DNA from: a candidate division Zixibacteria bacterium RBG_16_53_22
Lineage (GTDB): Bacteria; Zixibacteria; MSB-5A5; UBA10806
Reading direction: 5' to 3'
Assembly (NCBI GenBank): GCA_001775395.1
Contig: MEWP01000155.1
Coordinates: 1 to 50,018 of the forward strand
DNA length: 50,018 nucleotides
In this document: positions 7,685 to 15,962 of the stretch, piece by piece
How the letters are laid out: every line of letters begins with the position of its first letter
Position numbering within the stretch: the stretch's first letter is position 1
Position numbers and translations under genes: made by a program
Notes under the pieces: generated by a model
What the model saw: the letters and a program-made list of their open reading frames with translations, nothing else
The model's database searches: none
Told to the model about the DNA's origin: nothing

Positions 7685-8587
7685 TTACATGCCCCGCGCG
7701 GTCAGAACTACTATCACTGTCCTGACGATAATTCTCAAATCCTGGAACAGGCTCCAATTGCTGATATAGCGAAGGTCGTAAACGATCTTCTTGGAAACAT
7801 CCTCGATGCACTCGTCATATTTGTGCTCTACCTGGGCCAGTCCGGTAATACCCGGCTTGACATCGAAACGGCGAGAATAGTCCTTTATCCGGCAGTTGAG
7901 ATCACAAACGAAGCAAATTCTCTCAGGCCTGGGCCCTACCAGACTCATGTCGCCCATCAAAACGTTGACTAATTGCGGCAACTCATCGATCCTGGTGGCT
8001 CTTATGAAACGGCCAACCCGCGTGACACGCGAGTCGTTTTTCTTAGCCCAGGTGGGACCAGTTTTCGATTCGGCGTCATTGCGCATGCTGCGGAATTTGA
8101 CTATCATGAATGTCTTGCCATAGCCAACCGCCCGCCGCCGATCCTGAAGAGACCTTCTTTCCAGATTGCCTGTAACCGTTACGGCGCGGCGTCCGCCTCT
8201 ACGACGATTCTGGCCGACTCTCTCCTGCCTGTAGAAAATCGGACCAGGAGAGTCAAGCTTGATCGCGATTGCCACCGCAAACCAGACAGGCGAGGTGAGG
8301 ACAAGCCCAAAACCTGCGCCGGCGATATCAAGTGTTCGCTTGGATATCGCGCCGAGACTAACGCGCCGGATTGCGGCCGCGACAACTCCCCTCAGGCCTA
8401 TCATCAGAGGTTGATTCAGGATTAATTGTAGTGCCAGATAAAAGTTGGCGAATAGAATCTCCCCCATGACATAATTAAGATAGAACCCGGCTTTCCGGGA
8501 TACCCCGAGCCTAAAACCCCAAACGCGGACAATTTCCTCTTCCCAATAATGTCCGAGCGGAGTTGGACCAGGATATTGATATCTCAT
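7685..8587 (-). CDS. Polyprenyl-phosphate phosphoglycosyl transferase (bacterial sugar transferase) with Arg-rich insert
   Basis: A 300-residue monotopic enzyme of the WcaJ/WbaP family (PF02397). It transfers a sugar-1-phosphate from a UDP-sugar to undecaprenyl phosphate, starting exopolysaccharide assembly on the inner membrane. Seen directly: KRTLDIAGAGFGLVLTSPVW (residues 83-102, re-entrant helix), SPGPIFYRQERVG, KFRSMR (164-169), the catalytic DELPQLVNVLMGDMSLVGPR (201-220) and GITGLAQV. The family usually goes almost directly from QERVG to the strand before KFRSMR; here about 30 basic residues (127-157, RRR, RR, ERR, DRRR) are inserted. The gene stands alone, with a sigma-54 promoter match and a palindrome upstream and a terminator downstream. 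It probably primes the polymer exported by the operon at 8896-13414. Confidence 0.93.
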   Translation of the reverse strand: MRYQYPGPTPLGHYWEEEIVRVWGFRLGVSRKAGFYLNYVMGEILFANFYLALQLILNQPLMIGLRGVVAAAIRRVSLGAISKRTLDIAGAGFGLVLTSPVWFAVAIAIKLDSPGPIFYRQERVGQNRRRGGRRAVTVTGNLERRSLQDRRRAVGYGKTFMIVKFRSMRNDAESKTGPTWAKKNDSRVTRVGRFIRATRIDELPQLVNVLMGDMSLVGPRPERICFVCDLNCRIKDYSRRFDVKPGITGLAQVEHKYDECIEDVSKKIVYDLRYISNWSLFQDLRIIVRTVIVVLTARGM

Positions 8588-8652
8588 ACGTTAATCTATC
8601 TCCATGTTAGTCTGATTATCAGTCAATTACTCTGTTGCCGGCTTATTGAGAT

Positions 8653-8667
8653 GCAAATTCATTGCCA
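8653..8667 (-). promoter_or_regulatory. Sigma-54 (-24/-12) promoter match for the sugar transferase gene
   Basis: The minus strand reads TGGCAA-TGAAT-TTGCA, matching TGGCA-N6-TTGCA with exact spacing and preceded by a T-run. The predicted start near 8641 gives a leader of about 54 bases. RpoN promoters depend on an enhancer-binding activator; one is encoded at 36965-38299. Confidence 0.65.
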
Positions 8668-8684
8668 AAAACAGCTTAGAGGGC

Positions 8685-8702
8685 AATGTGAAATTTCACA
8701 TT
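8685..8702. promoter_or_regulatory. 18-bp perfect palindrome upstream of the -24 box
   Basis: AATGTGAAATTTCACATT is its own reverse complement. It lies 18 bases upstream of the -24 element of the sigma-54 match, about -42 to -60 from the predicted start. It is probably a dimeric regulator site: an activator site unusually close for sigma-54, or a repressor/anti-activator site. The TGTGA/TCACA half-sites recall CRP-family operators, but the spacer is four bases instead of six. Confidence 0.55.
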
Positions 8703-8895
8703 ATCGACGAGGCTTGCTGCCCGGAACGGCGACTTTAATCCATTGCGATACTTGCTGTTACACAGATGGAACGGTAGTTAAGCTGGCGACTAATCGGTGT
8801 AAATAGAACTACTATGCTATTAAAGAGACAAGTCTATGTCATGAATATATGCAAAATTATGCAAAAATACTGCAGGATGGCATTTTCCCGGGTAG

Positions 8896-9612
8896 TCAAT
8901 CCGATTTCAATACTTTTTGATGATAGTGGTAACCATAATATTTTTCTTTGTAATAATATGGCAGCACTTCCTCGAAATCGTTCAAGATGACGCCGAGGAC
9001 ATTTATCTTCGAATTGGTCAGAAGGTTGGCGGCCCTTTGAACGACCTCCCGCTGAGTAGTGCCACCGCGAACCACCAGCAAGACGCCATCCACATGCTCT
9101 GCCAGCAGAAGCGGATCCGAGATCGGAATTATCGGCGGCGAATCGATAATGACATAATCGAAGTAGAATCTCAACTCCTGGAAAATATTGGCCACCGTGC
9201 TTTGGTCAAGGAAATCGCTGGGCACGCCCTTCAGTCTGCCGGACGGGATAACTGTCAGGTTGGGGATAATGGTCTTGCGCGAAACCAGCTTCAGGGTAGA
9301 CTCTCCGGAAAGAACATTACCGATTCCCTCGCTCTCGCCAATTCCAAAATATAGGTTGATCTTGGGTCGCCGAAGATCGAAATCAACGAGCGCCACCTTG
9401 AGCTTGGTAAGCTCCGCAATTGTCACGGCCAGCAGGGAGCTGGTCAGCGATTTGCCCTCGCCGACCATGGCCGATGTAACCATGATGGTCTGCAGTTTGC
9501 GGTTAGTCGAGAGGTTCTTGATATTCGAATAAAGCCGGCGAAATTCCGTGCCGACCGAGGATTCCTTATTATAAAACGACAGAATCGATGGGATAACCTT
9601 ACTTCTTTTCAT
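8896..9612 (-). CDS. Polysaccharide-type tyrosine autokinase (BY-kinase, CpsD/CapB-like)
   Basis: A 238-residue cytoplasmic kinase. Seen directly: Walker A SAMVGEGKS (residues 47-55), Walker A' VALVDFDLRRP (73-83), Walker B YVIIDSPP (153-160) and a C-terminal tyrosine cluster between 219 and 230 (seven Tyr in twelve residues). These define BY-kinases that cycle between phosphorylated and free states to drive polysaccharide polymerisation. It lacks its own membrane domain, so it would need the Wzz-like protein at 10733-12322 as activator, as in Gram-positive CpsC/CpsD; in most Proteobacteria the two are fused. The start overlaps the TPR gene by four bases. It is the last gene of the long operon. 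Confidence 0.94.
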   Translation of the reverse strand: MKRSKVIPSILSFYNKESSVGTEFRRLYSNIKNLSTNRKLQTIMVTSAMVGEGKSLTSSLLAVTIAELTKLKVALVDFDLRRPKINLYFGIGESEGIGNVLSGESTLKLVSRKTIIPNLTVIPSGRLKGVPSDFLDQSTVANIFQELRFYFDYVIIDSPPIIPISDPLLLAEHVDGVLLVVRGGTTQREVVQRAANLLTNSKINVLGVILNDFEEVLPYYYKEKYYGYHYHQKVLKSD

Positions 9613-10736
9613 CTGACAATTGCCTCCAAGAGAACTTCGAATCCCTTTAGGTCATTCTGGGAAAGCTTGAGATTCCTGGCGGCTTTGACGAAATTTGGAT
9701 TAATTTTAAGGGCCTCCTTGAAGTGTTCCATGGCCTTGTTGTTGAGGAACTTGCTCATCACGGTATATGCCATACCGAGTTCGTTATGCAGGTCGGCGTG
9801 GCCGGGATTGGATTTGAGCAGTTCGCTGATCTGCTCGACATATTGCTTGATGCCCTCCTCGGTCATGCCGCTTTCACCATGAATATACCTCAGGTACATT
9901 TCGAGGAGTCGTTCCTCCGAACCATGCGTTATGACCTCGCGTCCCATGGCGGTCAGGATCTCGTAGGCCTGCTGCAATTTCCCTTCCCCGAGGAGATTTA
10001 TCCCCATTTCGTAGTTCCCATTCATATAGCCGGGGTTGAACATGATGGCTTTGCCAAATGCCTCCTGGCAATTATGGAACAGGTTCTTGGCCAGGTTAAA
10101 ATCCTCGCGGACTATGCCGTTCATGATAAAGCCCAGGCCGAGGTTGAAATAGGCCTCGTCATAATAAATGTTTTGTTCAACCGCCTTCTTGAATTCGTCG
10201 ATTGCGGCCACAGGTTTTCCGGCGTTGAGGTAGGCGATCCCAAGCAGGTTGCGATAATCGGGAAACGACGGGGCCAGCTCGACAGCCTTGCATGACTGCT
10301 CGACGGCCTCGTCGAACAAGCCGCGGGCCAGGTATAATTTTCCGAGAACGAAATGCAGACCCGGCATCTCAGGATATTTCTGGACCGCCATGGTGAGAAG
10401 CTCGCGGCCCTCGTCATACAGCTCGCGGTTACACAGGGTCTTGCCGAGTTTCTCGATTATCTCGGGCTTATCGAGTTGCTGCATCCGCTCCACGAGCCCC
10501 AGCAGAGATTTGAAGTCGCCGAGGCACTGCTCGTGCATCCTGGAAACACGTTCGAGAAGAGCTCCGGGGCCGAGACTCTCCGGCATGGGAAAGGCCCTCG
10601 TGTTTATAAGCTGCCCGGAGTGAAAGAGTGAGCAGATTATCTGCCGTCGAAGCTCATTAGCCGAGGTCTGAAGCAGATACTCCCTGCCCAGGCGCCTGAA
10701 TTTGTCGGAGAAACCAATAGCCGGCATGGGAATCAC
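9609..10736 (-). CDS. TPR protein of the polysaccharide operon
   Basis: A 375-residue protein with no signal peptide. From residue about 95 onward it consists of tetratricopeptide repeats with typical spacing: GRELLTMAVQKYPEMPGLHF, GLFDEAVEQSCKAVELAP, GKPVAAIDEFKKAVEQ, then GKLQQAYEILTAM and a last unit AMEHFKEALKINPNF. The first 90 residues are helical and carry no recognised motif. It sits between the Wzz-like and kinase genes with four-base overlaps on both sides, so the three proteins are made together and a scaffold role between co-polymerase and kinase is plausible. TPR proteins linking export and synthesis are known in other polysaccharide systems (AlgK, PelB/E, BcsC), but those are periplasmic; this one looks cytoplasmic. 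Confidence 0.85.
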   Translation of the reverse strand: MIPMPAIGFSDKFRRLGREYLLQTSANELRRQIICSLFHSGQLINTRAFPMPESLGPGALLERVSRMHEQCLGDFKSLLGLVERMQQLDKPEIIEKLGKTLCNRELYDEGRELLTMAVQKYPEMPGLHFVLGKLYLARGLFDEAVEQSCKAVELAPSFPDYRNLLGIAYLNAGKPVAAIDEFKKAVEQNIYYDEAYFNLGLGFIMNGIVREDFNLAKNLFHNCQEAFGKAIMFNPGYMNGNYEMGINLLGEGKLQQAYEILTAMGREVITHGSEERLLEMYLRYIHGESGMTEEGIKQYVEQISELLKSNPGHADLHNELGMAYTVMSKFLNNKAMEHFKEALKINPNFVKAARNLKLSQNDLKGFEVLLEAIVR

Positions 10737-12322
10737 CCGTTCCTTTTAAAATTTAAGAATATGATCAGCAGCACCAATATGAAGCTGACGCTGACCCCTA
10801 TCGCGATTGGGACCTTCCTCTTGCCTGTATCGGAGAACGGAATCTCCATCCTGGGTATGGTTCCGATCACCGGCAACTGGAGATGTTCGGTGACATCCTC
10901 GACCTTCTTGAAAGAGTTGTCGAGAAGCTCGACCAGCATGATAGCCCCAACACCGATCATCAGGCCAAGGGCGATGCCCATTCCCAGAATTCTTATTCGA
11001 TTGGGCGAATCGGGAGATAGCGGCAATGGGGCGGCCCTGATAATCGTAAATTTGGCCTCGGCCTCGACCTTCTTGGCGGATTGGCTGATTGCGGCGTTCT
11101 GAGAATGCGATACGAAAAGATCATAGAAGCGCTCATAGCTGTTGATTTCGCTTTGCAGCCGGGCCATGGTGATCTCCGTGGCCGGATCCTCGCCAACCAT
11201 GGTCTTGGCCTTAAGGATGTACTGGTCGAGAATGGCTCTCTTGGCGCGATTGAAATCGATTTTAATGTTGCCGGTGAAGTATTCGCCAATCAGAGACCTC
11301 AGTTCCTGGCTATAATTCGGAAAACGCTCCTCCACCCATGCGCCGATGTCGTTGGTCAGCTCGACTATCAGATTCCTGGCCTCTTCGTTAAGGCTGTAAA
11401 TTCTGATATCGCGCCAGTCATAGCTGGCCAGGAGATCCGAAAGGCGACTGGCGGTATTCAGCAGCTTGTCTCTCTTGGCGGTTACCGGGGCGGGCAGGCT
11501 GATCGAGGCCATGTCGACATTTTCTTGGTCAAGCCTTGTCCGCAGCGCGGCCTGAATATCCTGCTGATTGGATATGTCGAGATCGAGGGTCTGTACGGCA
11601 ACGGAGACCTCTCTCAGGGTAACGCCGGTGGTATCCTCACCGAAACTCGAGGTCAACAGGCTGGTCCTGTAGTTGCGGAGCTTGTCTTCGGCGTTCTTGA
11701 GCTTCTCTTTGTAAAAGGCCAGTTGTTCGTCGGAAAACGCAATGCTTGATGTCACTCCGGCCAGCTCCGCGGCAAGATTCTCCTCGATGAATATATCGGC
11801 CAGTGCCGCCGCCGTCATCTGCGCGGCAACGGGGTCGGATGACGTGAACGAGACCTCGATCAGATTATTGGCCGTCATTTCAACCGCCACATTCTTGCGA
11901 ATTTGATTGGCCAGTATGTTTTCGGCCAAATCATTCTCGGAAATCTGGGGGTAATTGGCTTTGGTGGAGGCCACAATCTTCTTGATGCTCTCGGTAATGG
12001 GAATATTCATGGTGGCGATAAGCCGTCTCAAGTATTTGGTGGACGTTATCTGATTGCGGTAAGATATCTCCCTTTCCCCGAGTGTGATGCGTCCATATTC
12101 AAAGCCTCTGCGGCCCTCGAAATCGCGCTCCACAGTTATGGGCAGCACCTGCAGATCATTCAGCAATATGGTGACCGAGGAAACATAGGTCGGAGTCATG
12201 AAATAGGTAATCAGAAACGCGACCAGCGGCACAATCATCAGGGGAATGACGATGAGCGTCTTGCGCCTGCTCAGTATGGCCCAATAGCTCTTAATATCTA
12301 TCTGAGTTTTTTCATTATTCAA
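10733..12322 (-). CDS. Wzz/GumC-like polysaccharide co-polymerase without kinase domain
   Basis: A 529-residue inner-membrane protein. The N-terminal Wzz segment (IDIKSYWAILSRRKTLIVIP) leads into a first helix at about 22-42, and a long periplasmic region is rich in coiled coil (residues about 190-420). The proline-rich APLPLSPDSPNR then precedes a second helix at 445-467. Unlike Wzc, the cytoplasmic end stops after LQLPVIGTIPRMEI, and a third hydrophobic helix (504-525) follows. The kinase is encoded separately two genes downstream. Family members set chain length and form the periplasmic part of the export channel. The gene lies 12 bases after the Wza-like gene and overlaps the TPR gene by four bases. 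Confidence 0.92.
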   Translation of the reverse strand: MNNEKTQIDIKSYWAILSRRKTLIVIPLMIVPLVAFLITYFMTPTYVSSVTILLNDLQVLPITVERDFEGRRGFEYGRITLGEREISYRNQITSTKYLRRLIATMNIPITESIKKIVASTKANYPQISENDLAENILANQIRKNVAVEMTANNLIEVSFTSSDPVAAQMTAAALADIFIEENLAAELAGVTSSIAFSDEQLAFYKEKLKNAEDKLRNYRTSLLTSSFGEDTTGVTLREVSVAVQTLDLDISNQQDIQAALRTRLDQENVDMASISLPAPVTAKRDKLLNTASRLSDLLASYDWRDIRIYSLNEEARNLIVELTNDIGAWVEERFPNYSQELRSLIGEYFTGNIKIDFNRAKRAILDQYILKAKTMVGEDPATEITMARLQSEINSYERFYDLFVSHSQNAAISQSAKKVEAEAKFTIIRAAPLPLSPDSPNRIRILGMGIALGLMIGVGAIMLVELLDNSFKKVEDVTEHLQLPVIGTIPRMEIPFSDTGKRKVPIAIGVSVSFILVLLIIFLNFKRNG

Positions 12323-12334
12323 GACACAGCTCCT

Positions 12335-13414
12335 CTATCTTGTCAGGAGGATCACCGTTCCCGCCGCCCCAATTATGGGTATAAAACTTGCAATTGTGCC
12401 CATCGTCGAACGGAAAAATCCCTGGCCCCTGGCGGGTACTATAATTGTATCCTCGGGATGGAGTATCAAGCGGGCCGGGCGACCGGTTTCAATATATTCC
12501 TCGAGATTGACTCTTACGATGCTGGCATATCGCCTGTCTTTGATAATGATCCTGACATTTTTCAAGTCGGCTTCGGGAGTAAAGCCCCGGGCAACCGCCA
12601 CGGCGTCTAATAGGTCCATTCCGGATTCGAGGTTCCTCGGCCCCTGCTCGTTAACCTGCCCGAAAATATAATAGATATTTTTGCCGGCCGGCGCGGCGGA
12701 TGCCGAGGGCAACTCAAGAGGTGTGCCCAGTGTCGACAACGGAACATTCACCAGGTCCCCGGCCTCGAGTTGAGGGGCTCTCGAAAGATCGCCTTCCTGT
12801 ATGATGCTGTAAAGGTTGACATCGATAACATCCGATCTTGCGCCCTCCCTGCGGACGATGGAAACGCGCGCCAGATCGGCATCGGCCAACGGCCCGCCGG
12901 CATCGAGTATGGCGGTCCAAATATCGGGCATCTTCTCGTAGCGATATGGGCCCGGCATTTGTACCTGGCCCGCCACCACGATACTCCGGGAGTTGAACTC
13001 CAATACGGTCACCGTAGCCTGCGACACCGGGGTATTATAAATGCTCATCTGCTGGATGATCCTGCCCGCCAGCTGCGATGTCGTTAGTCCGGCGGCCTTG
13101 ATTTCACCGATGACCGGCAGGCTTATGGCCCCATCCTCGCCGACACGGACATCGCGATTGAGATCGGGTTGTTGCCAGAAGGTTATGGATAATCTATCCG
13201 TGTTGCCGATCAGATACGGCGAGGTCTGGTCTGCTCCCCGTGCCGTCTGATTGTCAGCGGGCGCCTGCAACAGCTTATCCCCATGCTCGATCGAGATTCC
13301 TTCCCGGGCGTAAAGGCGACCATCACCCCGGCCGAGGATGATGATAATCGGTAAAAGCAGGATGGCAAGCTTGAAGATTGGCGTATTAGAAAATAGATTC
13401 CTGATGGCTTTCAT
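12335..13414 (-). CDS. Outer-membrane polysaccharide export protein (Wza/GumB-like)
   Basis: A 359-residue exported protein. The Poly_export motif YLIGNTDRLSITFWQQPDL starts after a signal peptide, followed by ISLPVIGEIKAAGLT, then two SLBB-type modules (SIVVAGQVQMPGPYRYE and IYYIFGQVNEQGPRNLE). A hydrophobic C-terminal stretch may span the outer membrane. I chose the ATG at 13414 because it lies 5 bases after AAGGGGG and gives a normal signal peptide (MKAIRNLF...); an upstream in-frame ATG at 13462 would overlap the cyclase gene by 77 bases. Even so the overlap is about 29 bases, showing tight coupling of c-di-GMP synthesis and export genes. No lipobox is evident, unlike E. coli Wza. Confidence 0.92.
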   Translation of the reverse strand: MKAIRNLFSNTPIFKLAILLLPIIIILGRGDGRLYAREGISIEHGDKLLQAPADNQTARGADQTSPYLIGNTDRLSITFWQQPDLNRDVRVGEDGAISLPVIGEIKAAGLTTSQLAGRIIQQMSIYNTPVSQATVTVLEFNSRSIVVAGQVQMPGPYRYEKMPDIWTAILDAGGPLADADLARVSIVRREGARSDVIDVNLYSIIQEGDLSRAPQLEAGDLVNVPLSTLGTPLELPSASAAPAGKNIYYIFGQVNEQGPRNLESGMDLLDAVAVARGFTPEADLKNVRIIIKDRRYASIVRVNLEEYIETGRPARLILHPEDTIIVPARGQGFFRSTMGTIASFIPIIGAAGTVILLTR

Positions 13415-15230
13415 CATATCCCCCTTCCGCGGGATGCGAATCCAAAGTAAAATCGGATTCATACATTATAGCCCGATTTCTGCCGAGCGATTTGGCTTTC
13501 AGAAGAGCCATATCGGCACAGTAAATAAGCCTGTCCGCAGTGAAAGCGTCACGCGGATAGACTGCCCCTCCCACGGAAATTGTGATACTGCTCCCTTTCG
13601 GAAACAAGTAAGATTCAAATCGCGATTCGGCGATTTGGGAACGCAAACGCTCGATAAACACTGTGCAGTTTCCGACCCCCGTGTCGGGCATGATGATGCA
13701 GAATTCCTCTCCCCCATACCGGCTGACTACATCGATGGACCTGATGGTCCTGGTGATGAGGTCCGAAAGCTGCTTCAAAATCAGATCACCCGCCTGGTGG
13801 CCGTAATTATCATTGAAAGACTTGAAATTATCTATGTCGAGGATTACCAGGGCCAACTCGCGTTCATAGCGCTTGGCCCGCAGGATTTCCTCGCTCAGCC
13901 GCTTGTAGAAATATCTGTAATTATAAATCCCGGTCATGCTGTCGGTATACGACAGTTTTTCAATCGTCGAATACTGATAGATATTATCCAGCGCCAACGA
14001 GGCGATATTGCTCACCACAAATAAAAAATCCATATCCGGGCTGGAATACTGCGTCCGGTCGCTTTTCTCTCCGACGAGCAAGATACAGGCCGTCTTACCG
14101 CTGGCCTTGATCGCCGATACCGCCGCTATCCCGGCCGCGATGGCCTGGTTCAGAAACGGTTCATCGCGCTTCATCCCCGAGGCGGCCAGCGGAAGCAACA
14201 CGGGTTTCGGCGATTTCATTATCAACTCACACAGCTCTGTCTCACAATCGAGGGCAAGTTCAATTGACGGCCGCTCTCCGGATAACGATTGCCGGATCGT
14301 AAACTTGCCATCTCCCGAGGGCACCAGGATCTCCGCTATCGCGGTTCGCAAATGAGCCCGCACAATATCGACCAGTGCCTGAAAAAGCTGTTCCTCGTTG
14401 AATAATGAATAGAGCTCATTCGAAACTTTCACGAATGATTGAATGTCAATCATTTTATTCTTTAGTTCCCGGCTGAGTTCGGCCAGATCCCGCCTGGCCT
14501 GGTCGAGTTGCCGGCTCATCTGACGCGATTCGGTATTCCTGTCGAACAATCTCTGGTTTATACGCATACAATAGTCGAGGCCCGGCCAGAAAATCTTGTT
14601 AAATTCGGCATCTTTCGCCAATTGCGTCAAATCGCCATGGGGATCATCGGCAATGACAAGCACCGCGCGGCCCCTGCCCCAGGAATAACCAAAGGCGACC
14701 GGCGCTGACATATTATCGATCTCACCATTCTTATAAGCCAGCCTGACATCGCTCTCCAGAGTCGAGAATACGCCTTCCGGCATACCGCGTTTTAGGCCGT
14801 TGCTCAGTCGATGTATTTGCGGCGACGCCAGGCTGTTCCTGTTTAGTCCCGCCAGTATCCTGGGTATGAATCTGTCATCTTCCCTGGTGAAAATAACGAA
14901 TTTGTCAAGCCTGAGGTTCTCCTTGATAAGTTCCTGGGCTGCGGCAAGAAAAGGACGCTTGTCGGACCCGGCCAGGAGCGATTCCGCTAAGAGCTTGTAG
15001 GCTATGGCGTTATCTGTCTGCGGCTGAAGTTTTGTGAGATTGGATATGATGGAAATATCTGCATACGAACTGATGATTTTTCTCGCCAGAAGATACGCCG
15101 CGACAATCAAGATGGCTGTAAGGGAGGCCGTAATCCATAAGGAGCCAAATATAAAGGCCGTTGCCAGGACAACGGCGCACAACAGGATCAAGACCAGCGA
15201 AATAAGCCATGGTCCGGGCCGGGCAAGCAT
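13386..15230 (-). CDS. Membrane diguanylate cyclase with GAF-like sensor region
   Basis: A 614-residue protein. Two helices at 6-27 and 31-49 anchor it; residues about 60-220 and 265-415 look like two GAF-type sensor domains joined by a short coiled coil (235-265). The C-terminal GGDEF domain holds LVILDIDNFKSFNDNYGHQA (D465 metal ligand) and the catalytic RYGGEEF (504-510). RSID at 497-500, five residues upstream, is an intact inhibitory I-site. It should make c-di-GMP and be feedback-controlled. It starts three bases after the STAS stop and its end overlaps the Wza-like gene. No EAL or HD-GYP domain is present in the window, so degradation must occur elsewhere. Confidence 0.94.
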   Translation of the reverse strand: MLARPGPWLISLVLILLCAVVLATAFIFGSLWITASLTAILIVAAYLLARKIISSYADISIISNLTKLQPQTDNAIAYKLLAESLLAGSDKRPFLAAAQELIKENLRLDKFVIFTREDDRFIPRILAGLNRNSLASPQIHRLSNGLKRGMPEGVFSTLESDVRLAYKNGEIDNMSAPVAFGYSWGRGRAVLVIADDPHGDLTQLAKDAEFNKIFWPGLDYCMRINQRLFDRNTESRQMSRQLDQARRDLAELSRELKNKMIDIQSFVKVSNELYSLFNEEQLFQALVDIVRAHLRTAIAEILVPSGDGKFTIRQSLSGERPSIELALDCETELCELIMKSPKPVLLPLAASGMKRDEPFLNQAIAAGIAAVSAIKASGKTACILLVGEKSDRTQYSSPDMDFLFVVSNIASLALDNIYQYSTIEKLSYTDSMTGIYNYRYFYKRLSEEILRAKRYERELALVILDIDNFKSFNDNYGHQAGDLILKQLSDLITRTIRSIDVVSRYGGEEFCIIMPDTGVGNCTVFIERLRSQIAESRFESYLFPKGSSITISVGGAVYPRDAFTADRLIYCADMALLKAKSLGRNRAIMYESDFTLDSHPAEGGYDESHQESIF

Positions 15231-15233
15231 TTA

Positions 15234-15962
15234 TCAATTTCCTCCGGTTTTCAGCCTGGCGCGTCTGAACCTGTTCTTCTTGCTCAATAGATGTTCGCGG
15301 CGGAGAATCCCCCAGATTCTCCACCAGCCGACCTTCATCTGAGGGTTCTTGCGGGAAAGCTCACGCTTAATTTCCCCGATGGTCAGAAAGGGGTCTTTGG
15401 ATATCATCTCCAGGATAATTTCCTGGATACCGGGAATCGACGGTTTCGGCTGAAGCGTAACGGCTTTCTCTGCGACCGCCTCATCTGCCTGCGGGACAGC
15501 CTGGGCCACCTTAACCTTGGTGGTCGGCGGCTGGGAAGGGGCCGGATCGAGTCTTATGGGGGCTTCAACGGCTACGGCCACCTCATTTGCAACCGTCTGC
15601 TTCCTGAGGGCATCAAAATCGGTCTTGGCCTTCTCGACACTATCGAAGGCCTTGAGAATGCTGTCGAATTCGAGCAGCTCGAATATCTCGTAAACGTTGG
15701 GTATCATGCGGGCCAGCTTGATATCGCCCGAATGCTGCCTGATCTCCCTTATATTTGAGATGAATATTCCCCATCCGGCGGATGAAATGTAATCCACACC
15801 ACCGAGATCGATGACGATATTATACCTCCGGCGTTCCAGAAGCGAATTCATCACCTTCTCCAGATCGGTGGCTGTCATCGTATCTACGACTCCATCGACC
15901 CGGACAATCGAAATCTCCCCTTTGGGGCCGGAAGTGTCGAGAGAAATTCTTATGTCACTCAT
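15234..15962 (-). CDS. STAS-domain protein with C-terminal winged-helix-like tail
   Basis: A 242-residue cytoplasmic protein. Residues 1-115 form a STAS (SpoIIAA-like) domain with YNIVIDLGGVDYISSAGWG. The residue just before the conserved Gly, Ser58 in B. subtilis SpoIIAA, is Ala62 here; S60 and S61 are the nearest possible phosphosites. A Pro/Ala/Val-rich linker (125-175) leads to a basic helical domain at about 176-236 (IQEIILEMISKDPFLTIGEI, KRELSRKNP, WWRIWGILRREHLLSKKNRF) that looks like a winged helix. The gene lies between the ParA ATPase (8-base overlap) and the cyclase (3-base gap). It is the expected client of the kinase/phosphatase at 16731-19652. The DNA-binding role is inference. 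Confidence 0.87.
   Translation of the reverse strand: MSDIRISLDTSGPKGEISIVRVDGVVDTMTATDLEKVMNSLLERRRYNIVIDLGGVDYISSAGWGIFISNIREIRQHSGDIKLARMIPNVYEIFELLEFDSILKAFDSVEKAKTDFDALRKQTVANEVAVAVEAPIRLDPAPSQPPTTKVKVAQAVPQADEAVAEKAVTLQPKPSIPGIQEIILEMISKDPFLTIGEIKRELSRKNPQMKVGWWRIWGILRREHLLSKKNRFRRARLKTGGN

Larger units (their letters stand above)
8588..8895 (-). promoter_or_regulatory. Regulatory region between the tyrosine kinase and sugar transferase genes
   Basis: A 308-base gene-free stretch that separates two parts of the polysaccharide locus. It contains a sigma-54 promoter match (8653-8667), an 18-bp perfect palindrome (8685-8702) and a direct repeat ATGCAAAA-N2-ATGCAAAA (8849-8866) with ten-base period, one helical turn. 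It is AT-rich compared with the flanking genes. No terminator with a U-run was seen after the kinase gene. Confidence 0.6.

Noticed and set aside
8685-8702. CRP binding site
   Set aside because: Half-sites TGTGA/TCACA are present but the spacer is four bases, not six, so a canonical CRP dimer would not fit.
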